Notes under the pieces: model-generated
What the model saw: only the letters and a program-made list of their open reading frames with translations
Databases searched by the model: none
What the model was told of the DNA's origin: nothing
Made by a program: the position numbers and the translations under genes
NCBI GenBank assembly: GCA_019358875.1
Contig: JAHHIF010000004.1
Coordinates: 1 to 64,000, forward strand
Reading direction: 5' to 3'
Source: Symplocastrum torsivum CPER-KK1
GTDB taxonomy: Bacteria > Cyanobacteriota > Cyanobacteriia > Cyanobacteriales > Coleofasciculaceae
DNA: 64,000 nt
Part shown: positions 28,608-38,217 of the stretch, in pieces
Layout of the letters: every line of letters starts with the position of its first letter
How positions within the stretch are numbered: the stretch's first letter is position 1

Positions 28608-28670
28608 GCCCGGAGAGATAAGCAGTTGAAGCACGATTTGAAAGCGTTTCACCTGCATACCTTTCCGGGC
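28608..28670 (-). terminator. Hairpin after cpcA, probable attenuator
   Basis: GCCCGGA (28608-28614) and TCCGGGC (28664-28670) pair perfectly. On the minus strand the stem is followed by TTTGTTGT, and it begins 12 bases after the cpcA stop. A partial terminator would give much more cpcBA than linker mRNA, as is known for cpc operons. The 49-base loop is long, so the fold is uncertain. Confidence 0.5.
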
Positions 28671-28682
28671 ACGCCTATGCAA

Positions 28683-29171
28683 TTAGCTCAGGGCATTAAT
28701 CGCATAGTCGATGTAGGTGTTAGCTTCGTTAGCCGCTTGACCACTCAAACCATGATTGGATTTGATGTGCTTGAGGGCTTCAACGTACCAGCTAGGAGAC
28801 AACTCGAATGCACGGTTGATTTCATCTAAACCAGCAACGAGGTACTCATCCATAGGACCTGTGCCACCAGCAACACAGCAGTAGGTCACCATACGCAGGT
28901 AGTGACCGATGTCACGAGCGCACTTGGACTTACCACGGCTGTCAGACGCATACTGAGGTCCTTGCATCTGGGTGGTGTAAGGGAATTTCTGGTACACCGC
29001 TTGAGCAGCACCGTCAATCAGCTTTTGAGCGTTTTGGGTCAAAGCACGAGCCGCTTCCATGCTTGCGGCTGCACGATCAAAGCGACCATTAACAGCTTGC
29101 AACTCAGTGTTGCCCAAAAAACGACCTTGGGTATCAGCAGCAGCGATCGCTTCAGTAATTGGGGTTTTCAT
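28683..29171 (-). CDS. cpcA: C-phycocyanin alpha subunit
   Basis: The light-harvesting alpha chain, 162 residues, the normal length. It begins [19 protein letters not shown]. Cys84 in [19 protein letters not shown] is the phycocyanobilin attachment site used by CpcE/CpcF. It pairs with CpcB in hexamers of phycobilisome rods. It follows cpcB by 51 bases on the minus strand. No phycoerythrin or phycoerythrocyanin genes are in the window. Confidence 0.98.
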   Translation of the reverse strand: MKTPITEAIAAADTQGRFLGNTELQAVNGRFDRAAASMEAARALTQNAQKLIDGAAQAVYQKFPYTTQMQGPQYASDSRGKSKCARDIGHYLRMVTYCCVAGGTGPMDEYLVAGLDEINRAFELSPSWYVEALKHIKSNHGLSGQAANEANTYIDYAINALS

Positions 29172-29222
29172 TCTTGACTTAGTCTCCCTCTTAGTTTCAA
29201 GTTTTTTAACAAACAGTAATTC

Positions 29223-29741
29223 TTAGGCAACAGCAGCAGCAGCGCGGTCGAAGTAGCTAGCGAGTTCAGACATCAACTGGCTGCAATCGCCTTTGGTGAT
29301 GCCGTTGGGGTCATTAGCGATTGAAACCGCAGCATCCTTCATCTTCTGAACGCCAACTGATACGGAAGAGCCAGGGGTTCCCAAAGCTTGATAGGTTTCA
29401 CGCAGACCATTGAGGCAGCGATCATCTAACACGCTGGAGTCACCAGCCATCATCGCGTAGGTGACGTAGCGCAGAATGATTTCCATGTCGCGGAGGCAAG
29501 CTGCCATCCGACGGTTGGTGTAAGCGTTACCACCAGGAGCAATCAGCTGGGGTTGCTCTTCAAACAGAGCGCGAGCCGCATCGGTCACGATGGTGGAAGC
29601 GTTGCTGGTGATGCGATTAACGGTATCCATGCGCTTGTTACCGTCTTTGACCATGTTGGTCAAGGCATCCAGTTGCTCGGTGCTCAAGAATTCACCTTTG
29701 GAATCTGCTTGAGAAACAACCTTGGCGAATGCATCTAACAT
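29223..29741 (-). CDS. cpcB: C-phycocyanin beta subunit
   Basis: The light-harvesting beta chain, 172 residues. It begins [19 protein letters not shown]. Both bilin cysteines are present, Cys82 ([17 protein letters not shown]) and Cys153 (GDCSQL). Asn72 (APGGNAYTN) is the residue normally N-methylated. It is the first gene of the operon, preceded by about 700 bases without genes that must contain the strong, light- and nutrient-regulated promoter. Confidence 0.98.
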   Translation of the reverse strand: MLDAFAKVVSQADSKGEFLSTEQLDALTNMVKDGNKRMDTVNRITSNASTIVTDAARALFEEQPQLIAPGGNAYTNRRMAACLRDMEIILRYVTYAMMAGDSSVLDDRCLNGLRETYQALGTPGSSVSVGVQKMKDAAVSIANDPNGITKGDCSQLMSELASYFDRAAAAVA

Positions 29742-30440
29742 GAACTCAATCTCCTACTGACTTGGTTAAGAGTGGTTGTGGTTACAAAGTAAAGCTCCAC
29801 TTTAGGGAAGCCAATCTCATTCAAAATTCTGAATGCGATCGCTATTGGTCAAGAACAGACATCTGTAAAATCACTGGCTTTTTCAGGCTGCTCACTCATG
29901 CCGTTCGCTACCCATACAAAGAGTAACTAAACAAATATTCATGCATGAATTATGAGAAAAATTGGTTCTTTTATGAGAAACGAGCGAGCTTGATAAATCA
30001 GTATTTATTTAACTTTTGTCTGTCATTGATCCCCTACAGGTAACTTTTATACAACGCCATTGGGGCATTATTCGTTACAAATCATGAAGTTTTTTCTACC
30101 TAAGTCAAGAAGGGCTTGAAACCCTTACGAGGCAAAGTTTATACCGTCCACTACCTAGAGAGTTATGCAGATCTAGGTAAGTATTTTTACCTAGAAAAAT
30201 ATTGAAAAGTGTAATTTTATTTTTTCTTAAGATTCTGCTGAAACCAAGTCGAATCAATCAATTGCAGATTTTGGATAAGTGCCAGTTATAAAGCTTATTT
30301 GTAAAGATTATTTAACTTATATTTGGGTTTGGGAGCCATCAACTCGTGATTTTCCCTGAACAGGACGGGAGAAAATGCCGGGGATAGGGATATGGGAAGC
30401 GTGTGCTGTCTGTAGAACTCCCAATTGCAAGTTGAGATTT
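29742..30440. other. cpc operon upstream region
   Basis: About 700 bases between cpcB and the pseudouridine synthase gene, both on the minus strand. It is AT-rich with no ORF. A TTGACT box (complement of 30103-30108) is a candidate -35, but no good -10 follows, so I do not call a promoter. An imperfect inverted repeat lies at about 30342-30378. Confidence 0.5.
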
Positions 30441-31421
30441 TTAGTTCGGAGGAACCCCTCGCTTCCGGAGAACGTCCAGCAGGGTGTTAAAGGTTTTGGG
30501 AATAGGAGCAGTCACCGAAATCCGCTCCTCCGACACAGGATGCTGTAATGTGAGTCGCCACGCATGTAGGGCTTGACCCGGAAGATTGACACCGACAGAA
30601 CGACCAGCGCTGTAAACAGGGTCACCGACAATAGGATGTCCAATATAGGCGCTATGAACCCGAATTTGGTGGGTACGTCCCGTTTCTAGTTGAAAGTACA
30701 TGAGGGTGTAGTTGCCGAGTCGTTCTTGGACTTGCCAATGGGTAACAGCTAGCCGTCCTCCTTTCTCCAGTGGCACCACAGCCATTTTTTTGCGGTCTAC
30801 AGGATGACGCCCGATGGGTTGGTCAATCGTGCCGTTGTCAGATGATGTTGCCCCATAAACTACACCAAGATATTCTCGTCGGGCGGTTTTTGCTTTTAGC
30901 TGAGCTTGCAGGTGTTGATGAGCTTGGTCTGTTTTAGCGATCGCAATTGCCCCCGTTGTATCCTTGTCCAAACGGTGGACAATTCCAGGGCGTTGAACGC
31001 CACCAATTCCCGCAAGATTTTGGCAGTGAGCAAGAAGAGCATTAACAAGAGTACCGCTTTCGTGTCCTGCGGCAGGATGGACGACGAGGTCAGCAGGTTT
31101 GTTGACAATGATGAGGGAGTCATCCTCGTAAAGAACATCCAGGGGGATAGCTTCGGGTTGCAAATCCAGGGGGATAACTTCAGGAATGGTGAGGGAAATG
31201 CGATCGCCTAATTGCACCATTGTTTTTTTGGAGGTGCAAGATTTACCGTTAATCTGCAAGCTACCTTGTTCAATTAGCTGTTGGATACGCGATCGGGATA
31301 GGTCAGGTAATTCTTGAGAAAGATAGCGATCAATGCGTAAGCGTTCACCGCGAGTGTTTCCAATGAGTAACCCACTATCAGCATCACCCTTTTCTTCAAC
31401 TTGTAGATTAATTTCGGTCAC
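30441..31421 (-). CDS. RluD-type ribosomal large-subunit pseudouridine synthase
   Basis: Converts uridine to pseudouridine in 23S rRNA. The 326 residues hold an S4 RNA-binding domain (about 29-75: LRIDRYLSQELPDLSRSRIQQLI, GSLQINGK) and the RluA/RluD catalytic domain, with the catalytic aspartate in GIVHRLDKDTTGAIAIAK and LETGRTHQIRVH, GHPIVGDPVY. The family is certain; the exact target (RluD sites) is inferred. The start is a GTG at 31421. Confidence 0.93.
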   Translation of the reverse strand: MTEINLQVEEKGDADSGLLIGNTRGERLRIDRYLSQELPDLSRSRIQQLIEQGSLQINGKSCTSKKTMVQLGDRISLTIPEVIPLDLQPEAIPLDVLYEDDSLIIVNKPADLVVHPAAGHESGTLVNALLAHCQNLAGIGGVQRPGIVHRLDKDTTGAIAIAKTDQAHQHLQAQLKAKTARREYLGVVYGATSSDNGTIDQPIGRHPVDRKKMAVVPLEKGGRLAVTHWQVQERLGNYTLMYFQLETGRTHQIRVHSAYIGHPIVGDPVYSAGRSVGVNLPGQALHAWRLTLQHPVSEERISVTAPIPKTFNTLLDVLRKRGVPPN

Positions 31422-31872
31422 AGATTGTCTAGATTAATTCCCGTTCTTGTAGTCGAATGCGATCGCATTCGACTCATTCCAATATGGTAGTGAAAAATCA
31501 ACTTGACTGCTCTTTCTTCTGTATTCTGAATTTCTCACCCTGAGTCGATTCAATTTTGCTGTTGCTAGCCTATGAGCCGTCTAAAAAGCAATTCGTTCCC
31601 TGCTAAAAAATTGAGTAAGAACTTTAGTAGTCTTTGGTTATTAGAATTAAATGCAGAGTATTTTTATCTAGCAATTTGAGTAATCAATTAGTAGGAACAG
31701 TTTTAGCTTGGGATCAGCGTGTATTTCGACAAACTAATGTTGAGTAATATAGTCCTCAACTTGCAATCTTCCGTCTTTTTTATAACCTATTATCTGAATT
31801 TACACCTTGAAGCCATACCAGCACTAGGAGAAGTGGTTCCTTATTTTTATCTGACATTACAGGAAAGTTGGA
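31422..31872. other. Intergenic region upstream of the pseudouridine synthase
   Basis: About 450 bases, AT-rich. It contains a HIP1 site near 31460 and a short AGTTGGATTGGGAATTGG heptad-type repeat at the end. I see only a poor 35-codon ORF and do not call it. Confidence 0.4.
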
Positions 31873-32050
31873 TTGGGAATTGGAACAAATAATCTAAGAG
31901 CCAAACTCCCGAATCCAAAATCATGGCATTGGGACCGCACACCCAGTTTGTCTGACCCCAGATTGCCAGTATTGGGTATTTTGATACTGTATGTTGTGCT
32001 AGGTATTACAGTTTTGGGATTTAACCGTTCTCCCCTACGCACAAATATTT
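31873..32050 (+). pseudogene. Possible N-terminal fragment of a membrane protein
   Basis: A plus-strand frame encodes PKSWHWDRTPSLSDPRL followed by one clear membrane helix (LPVLGILILYVVLGITVLGFN). It then runs into sequence antisense to the 3' end of cupB. The start would be a TTG beside a heptad repeat, with no ribosome site. It looks like the first helix of a larger membrane protein, perhaps NqrB/RnfD-like, cut off by rearrangement. This is weak evidence. Confidence 0.25.
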
Positions 32051-32125
32051 ATGTTTCCAACGTCCACGAAAAGCGGCAAGCGGAAGGTAGTTTGCTGTGG
32101 ATGAATGCGGGAAATGTAGATAGAG

Positions 32126-33256
32126 CTAACTGTTTACGTCAGGCAAACGTGATGTCAGGAATCGATCCATCCAGCTTTCTAAATAGACTCGATTCTTCTG
32201 TTGTTGCTTTGCGTCAGTCGTGTTTAGGGGATAAGGTGCCAATCCAAAAATTGTTGCTGTCGTAACACAAAACATTGATTTTTGGAAACTAATGCAGATC
32301 TGCACCCGTAAGTCATTCTCACCGCGACGCGATCGCTTATAAATTTCGTGGAGATAGTCAGGTAGATAATGACGCATATCCTGCATCAGAAGGGTGGGGG
32401 GAATCCCTGCACCACCAATCGGTAAGGGGTCAGCATACAATGCCCCGTAAGCAAATCTACTCTGATCTGGGGAAATCTGATTGGCTTGAGCATTATAGGA
32501 AACTGTTCCTCGGAATGGCGTTCCCCGGAAGAAGACTGCCTCAACATAAGGCACTGCTGTATCAGCGAGAAACGTCAATCCTAAGGATTTGGGAAGGATT
32601 TCATACGTCTTTCCACGAATCGTTGCAGCATAAGTAATTGGCAAGTTAGCATTTTCTACCAAACCCGTTTGAATATGCTCAACAACTTGGGGAATTGAGG
32701 TGATTTCTCCATTTTCATAGCGGTCAGCTAATTCAAGGAACATATCACTCATCACCCGCCAAAATTGCCCCAACCCACTGTAATAAGCCAACTGGCGCAC
32801 GAGTTCGGGTAAAAAGTCAGGAAATAGCCAGTTTAGCCCCTGCATCAAGGGACTAGCTTTAAATCGTGCCTGAATCGCTTGTTGCGATCGCTTTTCAAAC
32901 TCCGGTGTATCCAGATAGGCATCTAACCCGCCGCCCCCGTGCCAGAACATCGCTTTCATGCAGTATTCGGCATACTCAAAATTAATGCGATCGTGCCACC
33001 AGTGACGCAACAACTTTCCTAGCGAAACTTCCCCGTTAAAGTATTTAAAAAAGGGAAAAAACACTAAAAATTGGTGTTCTGCAATGTAATTAAGATTGCG
33101 GGAGTAGGCATCAAGAACAATGCCATAACTCTTGAGAATTCCAACAACCTCCATAACATTTTCCGGTGAATCTGGCAGTAGTCCCTCACCAGCAATCAGC
33201 TTTTGAATATAGTCTTCTAGAGGATGGTTACGGGGCTTTTTCTTGCTAAGTACCAT
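32126..33256 (-). CDS. cupB: CO2 hydration protein CupB/ChpX type
   Basis: Peripheral subunit of a specialised NDH-1 complex that converts CO2 to bicarbonate at the thylakoid. The 376 residues match the Chp/Cup family, including FFPFFKYFNGEVSLGKLLRHWWHDRINFEYAEYCMKAMFWHGGGGLD and the C-terminal DMRHYLPDYLHEIYKRS. I choose CupB (constitutive, NDH-1MS') over CupA because of the shorter length and the absence of cupS next to it. It is 20 bases after ndhD in an F-D-cup operon. Confidence 0.85.
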   Translation of the reverse strand: MVLSKKKPRNHPLEDYIQKLIAGEGLLPDSPENVMEVVGILKSYGIVLDAYSRNLNYIAEHQFLVFFPFFKYFNGEVSLGKLLRHWWHDRINFEYAEYCMKAMFWHGGGGLDAYLDTPEFEKRSQQAIQARFKASPLMQGLNWLFPDFLPELVRQLAYYSGLGQFWRVMSDMFLELADRYENGEITSIPQVVEHIQTGLVENANLPITYAATIRGKTYEILPKSLGLTFLADTAVPYVEAVFFRGTPFRGTVSYNAQANQISPDQSRFAYGALYADPLPIGGAGIPPTLLMQDMRHYLPDYLHEIYKRSRRGENDLRVQICISFQKSMFCVTTATIFGLAPYPLNTTDAKQQQKNRVYLESWMDRFLTSRLPDVNS

Positions 33257-33276
33257 TTACGTTCTCTTAAATCGTT

Positions 33277-34803
33277 TTATAAAGGTGCTTTCAACGTAGA
33301 TTCCACACTTGCCTGTGAAGGCGCTTGCAGTGCAACTGTCGTTGCTGGCGGCGCAAAAGCCGCTACCGTTGTTTCGGAGATTCTTGTTAGCCATCCCGGC
33401 TGTACTCCCAGAACTACGATCAATATCGCTAAAACAATCGCTGGTAGGCACTCACTCCAGTACACTTTTGGTAAATCGATCACCCGTATAGACAGACGGC
33501 CAAAGAAAGCACGGTCGAGCAAAATTAAAAGGTATACAGCCGTTAAGCCAGTACCAATCATACAAAGAAGAGTTTGTGCTGGAAATACAGGAAAACTGCC
33601 TCGGAACACCAGGAATTCTGAGATAAATCCCACCATTCCAGGGATACCTGCACTTGCCATTGCTCCTACTACCATCAGGCTGCCAATTAACGGTAAGCCT
33701 CGTTCAGGATTGAGCAGACCATTGAGGACATCTAAATCTCGTGAGCCAGTCTTTTTATAAACCACACCCACTAGCAAAAACAGTAGCGCTGATATCAGAC
33801 CATGGCTGACCATTTGCAGGACGGAACCTGCTAGTGAGAGAGGGGTGGCAGCAGCAACAGCAAGGAGAATATAGCCCATATGCCCGACGGAACTATACGC
33901 CACCATTTTTTTCATATCTCGCTGTGCGATCGCATTTAGCGAACCGTACAGCACACTCACTACTGCCCAAGTCGCTAGGAATGGTGCCACAGTTGCCCAA
34001 GCCTCAGGAAACAACCCTAACCCAAACCGCAATAAACCATAGGTGCCTAACTTCAGCAGCACACCCGCTAATAGGACAGAAATGGGTGTAGATGCCTCAA
34101 CGTGAGCATCCGGCAACCAAGTGTGGAACGGTACCAAGGGAATCTTGATCCCAAAGCCAATCAAAAGCGCTCCTAGTAGCAACAATTGACTAGTTTGAGA
34201 TAGTGAAGACGCCAACGCCACAGCTTCGGTGTAAGCAAAGCTAGTTGCACCACTCAAAAACACTACACCCAAGAATGCTGCCAGAATTAACGCTCCGGAT
34301 ACCGCTGTATAGAGGAGAAACTTCGTTGCCGCATAGCCCCGTCGTTGCCCTCCCCAAATTGCGATTAACAAATACAGTGGGATGAGTTCCAGCTCATAAA
34401 ATAAGAAAAATAGTAGTAAGTCTTGAGCGAGAAAAGCACCTGAAACTCCAGCATTTAATAAAAAGATCAAAGCGTAATAGAGTCGCGGTCGGTCAAGATT
34501 CTCATCTGTACTATAAAGAGCAATTCCTGTCAGTAACCCATTCAATACCAGCAATGGCAGCGATAAACCATCTACCCCCAAGCTGTAGGTTAGACCTAAA
34601 GCCTCAATCCAGGTTAAAGATTCTTGAAACTGCTGATGAACATCACCAGGGTTAAACTGCAACAGTAGCACGCTCGACCAAATAAATAGACCACCCGCAA
34701 CTGCCAATGCTACTTGACGCGCCCCCTTAGATGTAACGGTTCCGGGCCAAAACGCCATAAGAGTGGCACAGAGTATTGGTACCCAAATCAAGGCACTCAG
34801 CAT
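33277..34803 (-). CDS. ndhD4: NADH dehydrogenase-like subunit NdhD (NdhD4 type)
   Basis: A proton-pumping membrane subunit of NDH-1. The 508 residues form about 14 helices in the proton-conducting antiporter-like family, with LGVDGLSLPLLVLNGLL near the N-terminus and HTWLPDAHVEASTPISVLLAGVLLKLG in the core. Its position between ndhF and cupB marks it as a CO2-uptake paralogue (D3 or D4); I favour D4 with the same argument as for cupB. The start ATG follows AAGGAG. Confidence 0.88.
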   Translation of the reverse strand: MLSALIWVPILCATLMAFWPGTVTSKGARQVALAVAGGLFIWSSVLLLQFNPGDVHQQFQESLTWIEALGLTYSLGVDGLSLPLLVLNGLLTGIALYSTDENLDRPRLYYALIFLLNAGVSGAFLAQDLLLFFLFYELELIPLYLLIAIWGGQRRGYAATKFLLYTAVSGALILAAFLGVVFLSGATSFAYTEAVALASSLSQTSQLLLLGALLIGFGIKIPLVPFHTWLPDAHVEASTPISVLLAGVLLKLGTYGLLRFGLGLFPEAWATVAPFLATWAVVSVLYGSLNAIAQRDMKKMVAYSSVGHMGYILLAVAAATPLSLAGSVLQMVSHGLISALLFLLVGVVYKKTGSRDLDVLNGLLNPERGLPLIGSLMVVGAMASAGIPGMVGFISEFLVFRGSFPVFPAQTLLCMIGTGLTAVYLLILLDRAFFGRLSIRVIDLPKVYWSECLPAIVLAILIVVLGVQPGWLTRISETTVAAFAPPATTVALQAPSQASVESTLKAPL

Positions 34804-34822
34804 AAGTTGACTAGTCTCCTTA

Positions 34823-34886
34823 GTAGTTGTTCGTTTTTGGTTATTAGTTGTTGGAGAATAGATTCATCTAACAACTAACAACAACT
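34823..34886. repeat. Heptad repeat with inverted half between ndhF and ndhD
   Basis: TAGTTGTTCG/TTATTAGTTG units are followed by CAACTAACAACAAC, able to fold back. It is the same family as the cpc spacers. Confidence 0.65.
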
Positions 34887-36785
34887 TCACTGACCGCTAA
34901 ACAAAGACAATTGATCTAAAGACCACTGGCTCAAAGACCATTGATTCAATGGCCAAATCATTAGAAGTACCAACAGGCTCACGCCTACTAGGATAGTTAG
35001 TGCATAGAACTGTGCCTTACCTGAAGTGTTGTACTTCAAGCTCTGACCACTAAAAACTGTGGCAAAACCAACTAAGTTGACCAATCCATCAACAATATAT
35101 CGATCAATCCAAGCTGTAATTTTAGAAGATATATCAACGAGAAAAACTACAGTTAGACGGTACAGTCGATCAATATAAAAGTCATAGGCAAGTAAGTCTT
35201 GGACAAATTTCAAGGGAATCCGAACAGACCTTGACCAAGTTCTGGGTAGGTAAACGATTGACCCTAGAGTGCAACCCAGCACGCTAGAGCTTGGTAAGAA
35301 CAACTGGGGAAGTTGAATGAGGTACTGGTACTTAGCAGTAGGCAGTAGTGAGAGTCGCTGGAGTAACAGTGGTGTCATCAGGGTTAATACAGTTAATGTC
35401 ACCATTGGTAGTGCCATAGGCCAATCGACTTCGGGGGTTCGACGAGTCTTGGGATGCGGAGTACCAAGGAAAACAAGACGAAAGACGCGGGTTAATCCAA
35501 AGGCGTTAATACCATTAACCAAGAGGGCGATTGCTACTAACCAGGGATGGTTAGTCCAAAAGGCGTTAATCCCTTTACTCAGCGCCCAATAACCGCCCAA
35601 GGGAAGTAATCCGATTAAGCCTGCTGCCCCGACGATATAAGCACTGGTTGTCGCGGGCATCCGTGACCACAAGCCTCCCATTTCAGTAAGGTCTTGGTTG
35701 TTGGTGACGAGAATGACTGAGCCAATACTCATAAACAGTAGGGCTTTGGCAACTGCATGGGCAAGGAGTAAGGAGGCAGCAACATCAGCGCGTTGCAAGC
35801 CAACAGCGATGAAGACTAAACCTAGGTAAGCGCTGGTGGTATGGGATAGCGATCGCTTAATATCAATTTGTGCGATCGCCACAAAGGATTCTCCAATCGC
35901 TGTTACTGTGCCAATTACAATCAAGACAGCTAATGTCACAGGAGATAGAGCTAGAATCGGTACCAACTGAATCAGCACAAAAGCGCCGCAACCTACCACC
36001 AAAGAATTTCGCAGCAATGAGGCTGGGTTGGGGCCTTCCATTGCCTCATCAAGCCACAAATGCAAGGGAAATTGGGCACATTTACCAATCGGCCCAGCAA
36101 TCAACGCCAACCCTAAAAGTGTTGCTGTCAACGGGGGTAAGTTTGCCGTTTCTGCCCATTGATACAAATCAGGAAAATCTAAGCTTCCCGCCAGAGTCGC
36201 CAGTACCACGACACCCATCAACAGCAAGATGTCTCCCACCCGCTTAGTTAAAAAGGCATCTCGTGCTGCCGTGACGACCAAAGGCTGTGCGTACCAAAAG
36301 CCCACAATTAGATAGGTACTCAACGTCAGCATTTCCAAAAGCGCATAGCTCAGGAAAAGCGAGTCACTGATCGCAATCCCGCTCATTGCAGCCTCGAAAA
36401 ATCCCATCAGAGCAAAGAAGCGAGCTAACGCCCAATCCTTCTCCATGTAACCCAAGGAATAGAGTTGTGCAAGCAGACTCAAGCTGGTCACAACCTCCAT
36501 TGCTCCGACACTGACGGGTGAAATTTTTAACGCCAAGGATAAGTCTAAATCAGCGACCTGGAGCCAGTGATACACTATCTCTTGCGCTGGCTGGTTCCAA
36601 ACTGCCCCGAAGATCAACCAGCCATGAACACATGCCAAAAGTGTCATCAACAGGTTAAGGTAAGCCGCTGGTCGAGGTCCCGTGCGACGAATAACACCTG
36701 TTGCCCAAGGTACGCTTAAAACTGCACCAACTAAACCATAAAAAGGTACACACCAACTTGTCTGAGCAAGAAACTCAGTGTTCAC
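34887..36785 (-). CDS. ndhF4: NADH dehydrogenase-like subunit NdhF (NdhF4 type)
   Basis: The large distal membrane subunit of the CO2-uptake NDH-1 complex, about 632 residues with some 16 helices. It begins MNTEFLAQTSWCVPFYGLVGA, with IRRTGPRPAAYLNLLMTL characteristic of NdhF3/F4. The antiporter core reads LHLWLDEAMEGPNPASLLRNSLV; classical NdhF1 has a different sequence here. I chose the GTG at 36785, preceded by GAGG ten bases upstream; a GTG at 36800 is also in frame. It is the first gene of the ndhF-ndhD-cup operon and divergent from ccmK2. Confidence 0.88.
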   Translation of the reverse strand: MNTEFLAQTSWCVPFYGLVGAVLSVPWATGVIRRTGPRPAAYLNLLMTLLACVHGWLIFGAVWNQPAQEIVYHWLQVADLDLSLALKISPVSVGAMEVVTSLSLLAQLYSLGYMEKDWALARFFALMGFFEAAMSGIAISDSLFLSYALLEMLTLSTYLIVGFWYAQPLVVTAARDAFLTKRVGDILLLMGVVVLATLAGSLDFPDLYQWAETANLPPLTATLLGLALIAGPIGKCAQFPLHLWLDEAMEGPNPASLLRNSLVVGCGAFVLIQLVPILALSPVTLAVLIVIGTVTAIGESFVAIAQIDIKRSLSHTTSAYLGLVFIAVGLQRADVAASLLLAHAVAKALLFMSIGSVILVTNNQDLTEMGGLWSRMPATTSAYIVGAAGLIGLLPLGGYWALSKGINAFWTNHPWLVAIALLVNGINAFGLTRVFRLVFLGTPHPKTRRTPEVDWPMALPMVTLTVLTLMTPLLLQRLSLLPTAKYQYLIQLPQLFLPSSSVLGCTLGSIVYLPRTWSRSVRIPLKFVQDLLAYDFYIDRLYRLTVVFLVDISSKITAWIDRYIVDGLVNLVGFATVFSGQSLKYNTSGKAQFYALTILVGVSLLVLLMIWPLNQWSLSQWSLDQLSLFSGQ

Positions 36786-37457
36786 GATTTCATACCTCAC
36801 TATTGCTCCATAAACTTAGATTGGCTCAAATAAAATCCCTAATAAGTCGTAGGAAATTGATAACTTTTGTTTTTACAACGCAGATTTCTTTTGTCCTTTA
36901 ATGTTAATTGAGTTGGGTTTATAACTTAGGTTGATTAATGGTTTCACAAAAACAATTGCACTTCAACTTAACCTTTTCCTGTCTAATTGTGACAAATTTA
37001 AGCCTTTGCCTATACAAGTAACTCTAATGAAACCTATAAACCCAACTTATAACATCAAAATCTGTTGTTCTTCAGTCTCTGGCTTATATAGACAAGTTCT
37101 CCAGAGTGCCTAGAGGTTCTCTGGAAGCTGTAACGGTCAAAAATTATGGACAGCAGTCGTCTTGCTTATAGAAAAGTTATAAAAAAATTATAAAACAAAA
37201 GTAACCATTCTCGAAAACGATGAATTTCCGTTAAATCATCTAGCTGATGAACTATGATTGTTAAGTTTTTTTAACCACATTCATTGAGAATTATTATGAT
37301 AATTTATATTGATTAAGTACACCAAGGTTATCTATGCTTGGTTTAGCTCTTCAATGAAAGAGCTTTCTCAAGCTAAAAAATCGGCACTCTCGTCTGAATT
37401 TTTGCTAAAAACTGATTTACCCCTTGTCTTTAACTAATCCACTAGGAGAAAAGCGCA
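36786..37457. other. Divergent regulatory region between ndhF4 and ccmK2
   Basis: About 670 AT-rich bases shared by two CO2-concentrating operons. It contains a TTA-N7-TAA element at 36926-36938 (the CmpR-type core, but likely by chance in AT-rich DNA), the ACCAAG/CTTGGT inverted repeat at 37321-37342 and an AGCTCTT/AAGAGCT hairpin at 37345-37364. No ORF is credible. Confidence 0.5.
37321..37342. promoter_or_regulatory. Inverted repeat upstream of ccmK2
   Basis: ACCAAG-N10-CTTGGT, a perfect 6-base inverted repeat 116 bases before the ccmK2 start. The spacing is typical of LysR-type operators, and a LysR gene ends the ccm cluster. Regulation is inferred. Confidence 0.35.
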
Positions 37458-37769
37458 ATGCCAATTGCTGTGGGAATGATAGAAACAAAAGGCTTTCCAG
37501 CCGTTGTAGAAGCAGCAGATGCGATGGTAAAAGCTGCCCGTGTCACCCTTGTGGGTTATGAAAAAATCGGTAGTGCTCGTGTGACTGTCATTATCCGGGG
37601 TGATGTCTCGGAAGTACAAGCCTCGATTGCGGCTGGTGTAGAGTCAGTACAGAGGGTGAATGGCGGTGAAGTGGTATCGACTCACATTATTGCTCGTCCC
37701 CATGAGAACCTAGAGTATGTCCTGCCGATTCGTTATAGCGAAGCGGTCGAGCAGTTCCGTGCTTACTAA
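37458..37769 (+). CDS. ccmK2: Carboxysome shell hexamer protein CcmK2
   Basis: A BMC-domain protein forming flat hexameric tiles of the beta-carboxysome shell. At 103 residues it starts [23 protein letters not shown], with the pore loop YEKIGS and [15 protein letters not shown]. Length and first position match CcmK2. The ATG follows AGGAG. The short C-terminus ([12 protein letters not shown]) distinguishes it from the longer paralogue 81 bases downstream. Confidence 0.95.
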   Translation: MPIAVGMIETKGFPAVVEAADAMVKAARVTLVGYEKIGSARVTVIIRGDVSEVQASIAAGVESVQRVNGGEVVSTHIIARPHENLEYVLPIRYSEAVEQFRAY

Positions 37770-37850
37770 CGAAAAGCCCGACTGAGACGGTTGACCGCTT
37801 TCGCCTCTGTCGTATCAACAAAACAATCTTTAACTTTTGGAGTAAAACTC

Positions 37851-38192
37851 ATGTCAATCGCCGTCGGAATGGTAGAAACTCTAGGCTTTCCCGCTGTTGT
37901 AGAAGCAGCAGATGCAATGGTAAAAGCTGCCCGTGTCACCCTTGTTGGGTATGAAAAAATTGGTAGTGGTCGCGTAACCGTTATCGTGCGAGGTGATGTC
38001 TCCGAGGTACAAGCCTCAGTTGCGGCTGGAGTAGATAACGTCAAGCGAGTGAATGGTGGACAAGTCTTGTCAACTCATATTATTGCTCGCCCCCACGAGA
38101 ACCTGGAGTACGTGCTGCCAATTCGTTATACCGAAGATGTTCAACAGTTTCGCGAAAGCACTAACGCCATCCGTCCAATGAACCGTCCGTAG
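37851..38192 (+). CDS. ccmK1: Carboxysome shell hexamer protein CcmK1
   Basis: The second shell hexamer, 113 residues, starting [23 protein letters not shown]. It is nearly identical to CcmK2 in the BMC core but has a C-terminal extension ([12 protein letters not shown]), as CcmK1 does. The ATG at 37851 follows TTGGAGT; the open frame from 37791 is not used. The two may form mixed hexamers. The high similarity at DNA level points to duplication or gene conversion. Confidence 0.95.
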   Translation: MSIAVGMVETLGFPAVVEAADAMVKAARVTLVGYEKIGSGRVTVIVRGDVSEVQASVAAGVDNVKRVNGGQVLSTHIIARPHENLEYVLPIRYTEDVQQFRESTNAIRPMNRP

Positions 38193-38217
38193 GTTAGTTA
38201 ACTGACTTTAGATTGCC

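Noticed and set aside
30080..30108. TTGACT box as the cpcB promoter
   Set aside because: The best -10 at normal spacing (CATGAT) is poor, and the leader would be over 300 bases. Start-site mapping is needed.
32051..32265. Second half of the plus-strand frame over 31873-32265
   Set aside because: It is antisense to the conserved C-terminus of CupB, so only the first 180 bases could be real.
36926..36938. TTA-N7-TAA as a CmpR site
   Set aside because: The pattern is too short and expected by chance in AT-rich DNA, so it is only mentioned in the region entry.
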